Shown here in pieces: positions 12,143 through 24,500 of a DNA stretch of 62,000 nt. Position numbers and translations under genes: made by a program. The notes below the pieces were generated by a model. The model worked only from the letters and a program-made list of their open reading frames with translations. It was not told the origin of the DNA and did not search any database. Positions within the stretch are counted from its first letter, which is position 1. Every line of letters starts with the position of its first letter. The stretch spans positions 11,931,246 through 11,993,245 of the forward strand of contig NC_135555.1 of assembly GCF_964340395.1 (NCBI RefSeq). The letters are read 5' to 3'. This stretch comes from Glandiceps talaboti. Its lineage: Eukaryota > Hemichordata > Enteropneusta > Spengelidae.

Positions 12143-13510
12143 CTACAAATAAACAATGCAAAGTATTGGCAGAGAACATCTTGACTTTTGAGCAACAATT
12201 CTTCAATGTTCTTCACTTCATTCAAAAAATTCCCCCAAATTAAGGTGCTGTTAATTGGTGTTTAAAATATGGTTTCTGCAATTTGCTTGCAATCTAAATA
12301 AATTTTGTAATGTTACAGTCTTCAGCTAGTTCTCAAGACTATTGTTTACTAATTACCAGACTGATAAATTGTGTATATATACAAGAAGGCATTTTATTCA
12401 CTATTTATTTTTGCATTTTTGTTTTTCAACGAAATAAGCAAAAATAAGTCTTTAACGAAAATGTCCATGTTTACAGTACCTTAAATGATGAATAAAACAT
12501 GTCAATTAATAGGTACCTACCAATTATTGGATTAGTTTGTCCATGGGTTGGACAGACGACACTGATCTTCAAGTGATTTTTCATACAATCTATGCACACA
12601 ACTTCACAACCACAATACAGGGGAATACGAGCTATAATGAAAATGTAAGATACCGAATGGTATGAATTACCTTGTAACAATAACCTATCAAACATCACTA
12701 CAGGTAAACTGAAAGATTTGTCCTACATCACGTAGCTTCAGTATAAAAGATGAGACACGGTTTGCTGCTTTCATGCTGGGTCCCAACCAAATAAATCGAT
12801 TAACAAAAAGTGTAATGTTAGACAATTAGTATTTTCTATGTTATGCGACAAAACATTAGCAACATTTATGTGTGTGTATTAACAACACAACAAATTTGAG
12901 AAAGATGCCTACATGCCTCAACTTATTTTCTGTAGTGAATACCATAGTCCTTCAATTCATTAGTACATACCTCGAGGATTATATAACATATCAAAGATGA
13001 AAAGTGATGTCCAACAAAGTCAACGTTACACCTTTCATTGGATATCCATCCAACAATATCCATGATATCATGTACAAAATGTGAAAACAACATACAGTGT
13101 TTGTGGGAGGCTCATGCAAAAAGAGAATATAATTTCAGGCTTGTAAATTTAGCTCTTTCAAAGATGATCTGATATCTGAGATGACCATATGAGGTTCTAC
13201 AATGCACTAAGTTTCAACTTACCCATAGGACGGCTGTCACACACAGAACATAGTGCAGACACATCAATACCATTCTGTCGAGCTAAATCCTGCAACAGCA
13301 GTAAAGAGGTCTTAGTGTAGGCTTTCGTTAGTCTTAAATAATAAAGACTATAATCCATGTTATGATAAATATGTTGTGTGTCTTTGTCTTTGGGATTTGG
13401 AAAGTGACAATAAATTTGTACTGAGAGTCATTACATTTTCACCTCTCATAAGGGTACAGGAGGTATTAAAAGGGGGGTATCTGTCTGTCTGTCTGTAAGT
13501 ATGTATGTGT

Positions 13511-13553
<43 letters not shown>

Positions 13554-16500
13554 GGCTGGTTCAATTATAATGAAATTTGGTGCAAATAATTGTTGGGGTA
13601 ATGGCTAGACCTGATTAGTTTTTGAGCGAGATATGTTTATGTTAATTAGGGAAATTTGCATATCAATGAAATCAACTAATTAAGCAATATCTTAAGACTG
13701 CATACTTCAATTTCAATATAATTTAGTATATTCGTTAAACATAACAACATACATTTGTCCTATAACATTTGTGGAGTCTCTTTGTATTACAGTTATTGAG
13801 TTATGCCGTACATACTGAATTTTATGGCTGCCATTCAGTCAAATTTGCACATGTCACAAAACAAAGTGACATGCATATGCCACATATGACATGTCAACTT
13901 TGTGCCAAGTTTGAAAGAATCAGATATGGCAGGTCTGAGAAATGACAGACAGATGGAGCCCATCGTAATAGCCCACATCTTTGGGGGCTAATCATATAAT
14001 GTAAAATATAACTATGATCCACTGAATATTTTCTCAAACATTACATTTATGAATTTAACGATACATACCTCAAGCTTTCTGCACATATCCTTAGTACTAA
14101 TCCTCTTCTTTCTACGTGTTTTCAAACAGGAGACCACCACTTTTGCAAACTCTTGTGTGACATTTGTTGGACTATCTTCTGATTTTGGCCAACCCTACAA
14201 GTCAAGTAAAGATTGAAATTTCACACTCATGGTTAACATATTTGCTTGAATTCATCATTGAAAGTAAACAGTTGTGCCCAGTAATTTAACTTTTAAATCT
14301 CAAGGACACTTGCATTTGTAATAATTTCTGGCTGCAATTGTATACCTTTTCATATTTATAGTGTCCATTTCCCTTTTTAATTCATGAGAAAGGTCAAACC
14401 TGATTAGATGTTTTCTCAATTACATGTATTTTTTACCTCATTTCTACATTTGATAATTGTTTGTTCTCTTCCTTATTTTGTTGATTTTGATATAAATTTT
14501 ATCCAGTAGTCAGAAAATACATTTAATTTATAATTATGTAGGTTAATGAGGTTATTGAGGTTACTTGATGTCAGACTTTGTTTGACAGTTTCTTTCCTTT
14601 TCAGCAGCTTTCTCAGAGTTTCTGTTTATTTGGTTTTGGTAGAATGTTTATGTGTGTGTATTTGTTGCCTTATGGTAATCTGTAATCTGTTTGTTGTAGC
14701 CTTCTGGCTATTGTCTTTGACCAACCGAGCCTGGTATTGGGGGCGAGATCAATAGTTCAATGTAGAGTAAAAAACAATTCTTTTAGTTAGGCCTCAGGAC
14801 CCCCCCCCCCCCCCCAAACTAAATTGGACAAAATTGATAATTGTTTTGGACAGCACAAGCAATTTCAAATCAGTATGTAGTAGTCTGAAAAAATTGTTCT
14901 TTTGTTGACACTTTATTTTAGTGCTATGTATTTTCTTAAGCAAAATTTCTCCTATTTCTCAATTTGATGACATTTAGGGGTAAAAACATCCATTGAAAGT
15001 AAAATTAATTCTGTAGGATGAGAACAAAAATGGCTCAACCCCCCCCCCCCCCAAAAAAAAAAGAATTTAGTTTTTTATCCTAGATTATCTTGCCCCATAC
15101 TACAAGACTCAACTAATCTTCCGTCAGGAATAAGTATGTTTGTATTAAGGTATTAAGTGTTTGTTTGTAAGGGTTCTGCCAAGCTTGATTAAAAGTCTAT
15201 TTACGCACTCACTGCCTTACTGCAGACATCAATCATGTCAATGTACCGCATTATGTCCTTCTGTAAAACTGCTAATGACGATACTGTTTTTCTTTTGGCA
15301 CTGTGCAATCAATTTTTCTTACAAGTATCAATTGGTTCTTCGATAAAAATGGTTCATTGAAACGTTGCGTATCAAGTCATCGTTCAAACTATTGCTGTGA
15401 ATCATTGTGCAAAACGCTGTGTCCCTTGGTGACAGTGCTGCCAGCATTTGGGTTTTGAAAAGATAAGTGGATGAATCCATGATTACTCGGGGAGAGCAAC
15501 CACCTATATGGAATAAATATAGATTTTTCACTACAAATGTCTGTCCTTCTGTCAAATTTGTATATCTTGTAAAACAAAGCGATAGACATATGTCCATATG
15601 ATAATATGTCATCTTTGTACCATGTTTGGTTGAAATCTGATTTTGCATGTTAGAGAAATGACGTATTACGAACCTTTCGGGGACTAATGAACCATACTTA
15701 CTATGTTTGAGGCCAGTGCTAATTTATACAAGTCTGTACCTTCTGTATCGTCATCAAAGTATCCTTCATCATCCCATATATTATGGACATAGTTTCCAGA
15801 CTTTTGTTCTTGGGCTAAGACATTGGTAAGCAGCTCAAGTAGCACTGTTAATAGACCAATATATTTTACATAAAATAGCCACCATAATTTTGATCATCAT
15901 TTATGTTTCTTTATGATTTATATAATTCTGGTGTAAAAATGCTTTGTTTGGTGCATGATAAACAGATTTCCCAACCAAAAGTGATGATTAAAAGGTATAG
16001 GAAACCATAAAATTTTAACCAGATTTTGATTTCTGATCCTTTTGTTTTCATTTAAGGGTGACCCTATTTTTTCTTCTTTTGTTTCTCATTACCCGACCGA
16101 CCCAAATTTTCAGTTCCAACATCAAAATAAACAAAATGTTTTCATTTTTGGCCACCCTTAATATTTTGTGGAATAGCACCCTCTCTGGCAAGAATAAACA
16201 AGTGTCTAGACTGTCAAAGTCATTTACAGTCATGATGGCAATGACGACACTTGTTCATGAACATAGCATTTTCTTCATGACGGAAGTTATTGAAGTAGGG
16301 GGCCGAGGACATGCCAATTGTGTAGAGAAGCTGGGAAAGGGTTTGTTACCAGAAATCCAATAAAAAGAAGATAGAGAGGAGGAAAAGGAGATGCACAGAA
16401 ACATGAAGAAGATGATTATTTATTTTTTTACTGTTTTTTTTTAAATTGGACAACTGACCCATAGTTGCCATGACAATGTAATGAGAGAAACACACACAAA

Positions 16501-18556
16501 AATAGGGTCACCCTAATGATGCTCAGTATTATGATAGGTTCCAACTTTAACAAAAGCAATGTATATGCAAGATTTAATTCCTAACTTCATAATCAACCCC
16601 TACCTTAAACACTGTAAATGAAATTCTTGCAAGCAAAATGTGACACTCTGCTCTCAACACTTTAAATATGAATGGCGAAAAATGAAAGTTAAGAACAAAA
16701 GTTACCTTTTCCAACACCATAGATATCACAATAGATATCATAGAATCCTGGTGGGTTTCTGCTTAAGACTGGATCTGAGTATCCCCTCGTACCACATTCA
16801 CTTCGTTCAGTACCTACATCAGGAGGAATTGATGTTACAGAGGAATTACACCAAATAAACCATAATGTGATAGGCCTTAACACCAATTACTTTGCAGTAC
16901 TCATATTTGTTGGTGTTCAAAAGATCCTATATAAAAATTTATTCTAAAAACACAAACCGATTTACTTCTACATTGTATAGCAAACTGTCATAATTTTACA
17001 AACACATAATGTTTCACACAATAAACTTTAACTTGAGATACATGATTGTGTAACAACTTAATTTCATCCAGTAATATTCAAGAGTGGTTGAGCAATCATC
17101 ACTGATAATAAATTACTTTAATAGTTTATCCAAAAGGAAAGAGCTGTAAGACAGTAAGTGACATTAAATTAGATTAGAGTAGATTAGATTAGATTGAAAT
17201 AAAAATTGGTATTATCTATAATGTTATCCATGTAAAAATAACTCAACCATGTGGATTTATATATATGTCACATATAATCAAATAACACACAATCTTTAGT
17301 TAATTAATACATATATTCTTCAGTATAAAAGTATTCTTCAGACTTACCAGTTCTTGATATATGACTTTGTTCACTGTCCACTTTCCTGTTGAGACCAGCA
17401 TCTCCTAAATAAGGCATCCAGTTGTCATCAAGTAGTACATTGGCTGACTTGATGTCGCGGTGAAATATTCTGCCTGGTCTATCATGATACAAAAATAAAC
17501 AATTCAGTGTAAATTCTAATGATCAAATAATAGGGTAGTGTTCTTGGATAATACTCAGACTGTGCTTCAAACAAAATACACTGACTTATCCTTACAGACT
17601 TGACATATAACCCATTATTAAACTGAGTAGTGCATTTGATGTTTGAGCACAAAGCTATGTGTCATAATAAGAGCAATATTGTACATTTAACAAGTGTCTT
17701 ATATCAAAAGTTACAATTAATATGTTTTCTGTCAAGGTTAGTCCGAGAGGTACGCCATGTCAGGGCGTCCTTACATATCAAACGACCCCTTTCCCTTTAT
17801 GTGAGTGATAACTGACAGACTGGCATATCTCGCAGAGTATGTCAAGGTGTGCACGCACATATTTTATTTAAATCTCAGCAATATCAGAGAGGAGTCATTC
17901 AGTTACATTCATATCTAGTTTCACACAGACACACACATACACCAAAGTTAGTCAGCAATCTGTAAAATCAACTGTAAACAGGTCAACTTTATCTCATTAT
18001 AGAAACCCATAACTCAAAGCTTACAAATTTCCTATATGATAGATACACATGAACTTACTTGGAATCAGTCGGCGTGTGGAGATAGTCAACTGCTCTACAC
18101 AGACCAACAGCTATAGCAAGTCTTCTTCGCCATGTCAAATCTGGATTTTGTGCTTTGATTTGAAGTGCCAAATCTTTCTTCCCTTTGTATGGATACACAA
18201 TACACACTGGTTGCCTGTCAAATAGATATCTTAGATTTTGGTGATGATAAAAGGGTGTGGTAACATTATGTATTACTCAATGTACTGTCTGACTCCATTC
18301 TCAAATGAGTTTGTCACTTATGGAACTTACACAAATGCAAAAGTGAAAAGGTACAAATTATACATATCACGTGTACACTCCTTGCAACATACACCTGGCT
18401 TTAACTTGAAACTTTATGTGATGATTATCAATATAATCATTTCATTAACTGTTATTTGTTATAATCAGTTTTTCCTTTCCATTCTCACCTACAAAAGAAT
18501 ATTTCATGAAATTGATTTTTTTACAAAATGGCAGTATAAGCCCTCCTTTGTAACCC

Positions 18557-18592
<36 letters not shown>

Positions 18593-21500
18593 ACCCTTGG
18601 CACATGGCACTTTTTCAAATCATTTCAATCCCTTCAATGAAATAGCCATATTGGTGCTATACTACTTGTATTTTAACTATCATGATCCTCTCTATAAATG
18701 TACAAATATAAACAATGTATTTGCATTTCATGACAGATCTTGACTGATTTTATTATTGTTCTAAATTTATAACAACCTACCCTTTTTGTTCACATACACA
18801 ATATATTGGTAAAATATTTGGATGTTTTATGCCAGCAATTTGTTTTTCCTGTAATCCAAAATAAAATAAATTAATGACAATCACATTTGGCAATGCATAG
18901 ACATATGCCTGGCTTGTGACAAATACATGGGTGACTACTTGTGACAAATACATGGGTGACTAAAGTATTGAATCCTTTGTAACTAAATACAGTTGTATAC
19001 CACAAAGTCTGAGGTAAGTTGCACTTACTATTTTACAAATGCAATAGTACCATTTGACTGATAAATATAAGGCTTTATAAAAAAAAAAAATCTGTGGTTC
19101 CGGTTACGCTAAATTTTAGAATAGGTAGGTAGACTTTTTGTTTTATTCTATTGTATATTTTTTTTATGTGCGAGTGTCTAGTTCAGGTTTTCCATTGTTT
19201 CCCAAATGTCTCTGTGTTATATTTGTCTTGATCGCCACTTTCAAGTGCCTGTTTGTAATGTTGCCAAAATCAAAGTTGTATTCTTTGACTTATGTCAGTA
19301 TGTACATAATTTATGTATATTTATCATTTGTCTAAGTAACTTCTAACAATCAAGCCATCAATTACAAGAATTACCCTTTCATATTCTTCAATGCCATGTG
19401 GTCCATCTGTATCAAGCACCTTAATGGCAACTTCAGCACCTTTAAGAGGACCCTCATATGGCAGTAATCCTTAAAAGAGAATAGTAAAATTTACAAATTT
19501 GCTTAGATTTCAGTCATTTAAATCTTAACTCTATAAAAAAAAATACTGCTTAAAAATTTCTGATAAGTAAATCTAAGCATGTTCTTGTTATGTCATAATA
19601 TACATTTACTCGTCCACATAAAGATACCCACTTCATATTTTATATATCAAAGATAATCCCACCCCCACCCCACATTCCCGTGTCATTAAGTCATATCCTA
19701 TACAGTTGGAAGAGATACGAGAGATTAACAATATTTCACTGCCAATTTATGTGATAATGTTATTCAAATAATGTTTCCTTGTCACTACATGGGGTATATG
19801 ATAAAACCTTTACAGCCTGGATATGGGTTTTGCAGACCTCAGGAGTGCGGCTTACAGGCCCTCCTAAAGTCAGGTTCTTCTGCCATACAACCTCAATCCT
19901 CAAAACCCACAAAGATTGTTACTGATGAAAAAGAATACACTATTCATTTGGTTTCAACATATCATACTTTTACTGACTCATTATTATTATATTATCATTA
20001 ATGAATTAAGAAAGACCAATACCAACCTCGATAAACTGGTCCAAATGCACCCTCTTTTGAAATCAAATTTCGTTCATCAAAATTGCTAGTTAAGTCCTTA
20101 ATACTGTCATATCCTATCTCATACAGTCCTGCACCACTGTTTCCATCATTGTGTAAAGATAGGGTCTTCAATGATGATGGTCTGTCATTGGTGCTACCAA
20201 TAATACCATCATGGTCTGCAGCATTAGGAGAATCTAGTGAAAGAAGATTATCTATCTTGAGATTGTTCAGTTGCTGCATGATCTTTAGCCTAGACTTGAA
20301 GCTTGTCATTGATTTGTGCTATTATCCACAACTCACAGCCTAGATTCTACGCATGTAGTTGATTTTGGGCTATTACCCACAACTCGATCACAGCCTAGAT
20401 GCTATACTTGTAGTTGATTTGGGCTATTATCCACAACTCACAGCCTAGATTCTACGCATGTAGTTGATTTTGGGCTATTACCCACAACTCGATCACAGCC
20501 TAGATGCTATACTTGTAGTTGATTTGGGCTATTATCCACAACTCACAGCCTAGATTCTACGCATGTAGTTGATTTGTGCTATTTAATGTTATACTTTTAA
20601 TGAAACATCAGCCAGAAAACAGATCCAAATTTCTATTTGCTTTTAAAAGTTAATCTACCCACTGTGCCAGATTACATAAGTAATGTAGCAATGTGCTTAG
20701 AATCAGGAGAGTTGAGCTGTGCAGTGTAATCACAATGGTAATCAAAAAAGCCAATCACAAAGGATTTCATGATGCACTTAGACTAAGATATACATTTTCT
20801 AAGAAGGGACTGAACCATTGCTGTGTGAAATTGTAATCTAATTTTAGGTGTGAATACAAAACTGGGCAATAGCACAAAATCAACTACAGGCCCAGAGTCT
20901 TGGCTACATGATCTTTAGCACTTTTGTCACCTGTTCATGATGTTGAAATTCAGGTCCGTAGAAGACAACAAATTCTCGTTCTTTATCATCTGGTATACTG
21001 CTGCATACTATGTTTACTACGGGGGGGGGGGGGGGGGGGGGGGGGGTATGTCTTATTGACAGTGTTTTAACACTGCTGAAGCATGCTTATCCATAAACAC
21101 TGGGAGAAATGTTACATTATAGCCTAGGTCCATTTACTTCTATGAAATCTTTTCTTACATATTCAGAGTGTTTGACACTTCGTTTACTAACATTGTATTT
21201 AATATTAAGTAACTATGTAATAATGATAGTATGTACGTATTACTGTGCATCCAAATTTTGGAAAATGTATTCAGTTCTAGACCATGTCCCTTTACAGGTG
21301 GTGCAGTCACCTGGGTGTTATCCGACATCAACTTACCAATTTGCTCATTATTTTCTTTCATTTCAATTTCCTTTTTATCATTTCTCTCCTTAAGTGACTT
21401 ATGGTCTTCTTCCAGTGGGAAGTCACCTGTTGGATGATTTTTGGGAATGGGAATCATACTCTGGTCTGGTTCCTTTCTCTCCCCTATAGGTTCATCTTCC

Positions 21501-24500
21501 TGTGGAATACCAGATGCAATGAAGGATGGGTCATTTACTGTTTGGTCTGTTTTGTTTACTTCATTTGACATTTCAGTCAAACTGCCATCAGCAACAACTT
21601 CTTGGGATGAATCCACAATCCTTGATGCTGCCTTTTCAGTTGAAGTATCTGCCACTCCATCATCTTGCTTCTCTCGCTCAGGCAACTCCAATGGGGCATT
21701 TTGAGATGATGTGGTTACTGTTGGTTTTTCTGTGCTTGTTTGATTTTGATGACTATCATCTGGACTGTCTTTAAACTGTGGACTTGATGCGTTCTCTTTT
21801 TGAGTACTTTTTGAAGTTTCCCCTGTACCCAAATCCTTCCTTTCAACTGCCTCACCTGGTTGATTTTGTGCGCTTGAAGTGGTCTCTTTTTGTGAATCTT
21901 TTTTCTCCTTGGGTTCTTCTTTTGGCAAATCAACTCTTAATTTTTTCTCATCCAAAGGTTCAGGTGAAATAAAGCCAGTTTCAGGAAATGGACTGGGTAG
22001 ACTTGTTTGTTCGTCTGGTGGGTCTAAGTAAACTCTTTGACCTGGCAAGTCTGTTGGTTCAGGCTGTAACGCTTGTCCTAATGTCATGAGATGCAAGGCT
22101 AAATCATTCACATTTTCCTAATATAACACACAAAAACAAATAGCATCAGTCATCAACTGAAACTTGAATCAGAACTTTGTGATGTGTATGTGTAGCTGTA
22201 CATATATATGGTATGATAATAAATCCAATCAAATTGATCCCAAAATCAGCTTCCCAGTGCTATCACCAATTCAAACTGTTATTGTACTACTGTGGATAAA
22301 ATCTACTGCAAATTAACAGTCTAATTATTGATATTTTAACAATTTCCAGTAAATATGTCGGATGCAGTAATTTTGTCTCTCCATTAGTTATGGATGTGAT
22401 TAGGATTTCTTTGTGATGTTTACCACTTATACTGTATTTGTGAAGAGCTAAAGTGAAAATAACTAAAGTATGACCAAAACACAAACATTTTATACAAGAC
22501 TCAAACTGAATCAAACTTACTTGAGGATATAATTTGAGAAAATATCCAACATTTTCCTTTAAAAATCCCATCTCAAGTAGTGTTTTCCGCTTTTCGGCCA
22601 TACCAATATCTAGTGCATAGAAATAATTTGATAAACTCAATATTTTGCCAATTACATATACTGTTGTAAAACTCTGCTCATTTAGATGATGTTTGGATTC
22701 AAGAAAAATGAGGAAAATGAATTGTGTGCTTGATTAGGATGTTTTTCTTCTTTCTTTTTTATCTCAAGTCGATGACACAGGATCTTGTGCATACAATTGA
22801 GCAGATGAGAACTAGAGGTCCAAAATGAGAATGGATAAGCTTCATATCAAAACAAATTTACTCTCAGGTGTTTTGTAATTCAACAAGTGATATGGTTTTC
22901 CATTTCTGAGATTATCAATACCAGTCATTGCTAATAGACCCAACATATTAGACCCAATATTTTCATTTCCGAATTAAACTATTACGCAATATTCATCATA
23001 TTCAAGTACCAATTACTTACATGGTTTTGCATCACCTCCACCAGGAGATTTAGGCTTTCGTTTTTGTGGTTTCTTCTGTTTTGATGACCCATAAATAATT
23101 CTGTTGTGGTGTCCAATCTGAACATTTCCTCCTTCAATGTTCATGACAGAGGGTAGAGAAGTTGGTTTCATTTGTATATCATCACCTGTATGTTTCATGA
23201 AAAGATACATTTGTGGCAATTTGAAAAGCTTTGCAGCAGTATGTAGTTATCCATTACAAAAAAAAATGTTGATGAATATTAAAGACAAGATCACAATTTG
23301 TGCCACACACCTATTATAATCAGCCCACATACCACACTGATCCCTACTGGCTGGATGATATTTACACGTTAAAAAGGCAGCAATTCTGACGATAAGCATT
23401 TACAGTGCTTAATAATGAAAATGATCATGTAGAAGAAACTGTTAATCAAAGGCCACATATTCTAGCTATTAATTATCATTCAGTTACTGTATTTAGTAAT
23501 TGTACTTTTTATAACGATAAATTTGTACAAAATTCACTCAACCTGGGGCTTGTTCTGGAGACAAAATGTTTTGCCACTCTTTGGCCAGGCTGACCTGGCC
23601 CTCTTCTGGACACTTTATACATGATGCAAGTGAAAAACAAAAGATGGCGGCACATACAAACAGAAAATTGTGGCATTTTGTATACATTTAGAATTTATCA
23701 CTGAAAAGACAATTCGCATAATCCAATGACATCATTGCAGTACTGTCTGTCAAAAAAGCCTGTTGTTTACGTATGTACTATTCTTACCGTAAATGAAGTG
23801 ATCTTTGACCTGTGACCTGACCCAAGTTATCTTGCACTGCTCAATGTACATCAAATCAATGGCACCATTATAATAATGACCATTTGTGTTTCTAAATACC
23901 GTGGCCAATTGTAAATGACCAATTCCATTAACTTTTTAGCAGAGATGAATCAAAACTAATGTGCACTAAGTAATCCTACACAAAAACTCACATTTGCCAA
24001 TGAAGTGCGAATTGAAGCTATCTTGGCTTTTGGCGAGTCACCTCACTCTTCCACTTTCCTTCATCCCACGTCAGGTCACCCATAAAAAACTATGTAAAGT
24101 AGTCGTTCATGAACAAAACGTTTTGAAACGTCTGCAAGCATTTTGGATACGGAACATGCCCCCACGAGTAAGCTTAATATTATGACAGATATACCTACCT
24201 TCTGATTCATATTCCTGACAAATATCATATGCTTTATCAAATAAATCATCTTTGTCTTCAATTCCTAACAATTAGAAAGAATTGCTGACAGTGACTTTTC
24301 CATCATTTATAGTACACAATGCATTTTACAACAAAGCAGAATGGATTTACATACAAAGCAAAACAAGGTGTCACTAATAATAATAATGTTGTTGTTGGGT
24401 TCTTATATAGTGTTTTCACAGTCCGTGCTCAAAGCGCTTTACAATTATTACCCCTGGCTCGGATCAGAACGGCACAACGGCCCTTTAGTCTTCCTCAACT

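Larger units (their letters stand above)
14069..20233 (-). other. exons 8-15: IRAK/RIP-like protein kinase domain
   Basis: The kinase covers about residues 738-1030 over eight exons. Visible motifs: glycine loop [12 protein letters not shown] (first Gly of the usual GxGxxG replaced); VAIKVL with catalytic K772; [12 protein letters not shown] with D870; LGDAGL, a D-A-G in place of DFG, with D888; CGTRGYSDP in place of the APE segment; and DIYGVGKVLLELL for subdomain IX. The GTxGYxDP and DIYGVG wording is that of the IRAK/Pelle/RIP branch of tyrosine-kinase-like kinases. All three catalytic residues are present, so activity is plausible despite the altered DFG Phe. Confidence 0.85.

Noticed and set aside
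16058-16363. 101-codon plus frame
   Set aside because: Falls inside the MITE-like element at 16055-16516 and has no recognisable domain.
17165-17200. Telomere-like GATTAGATTAGA repeat
   Set aside because: The unit is AGATT, not TTAGGG, and it is short and interrupted.
21109-21972. Several plus-strand open frames
   Set aside because: Antisense of the long linker exon 21337-22117; no independent splice or protein signal.
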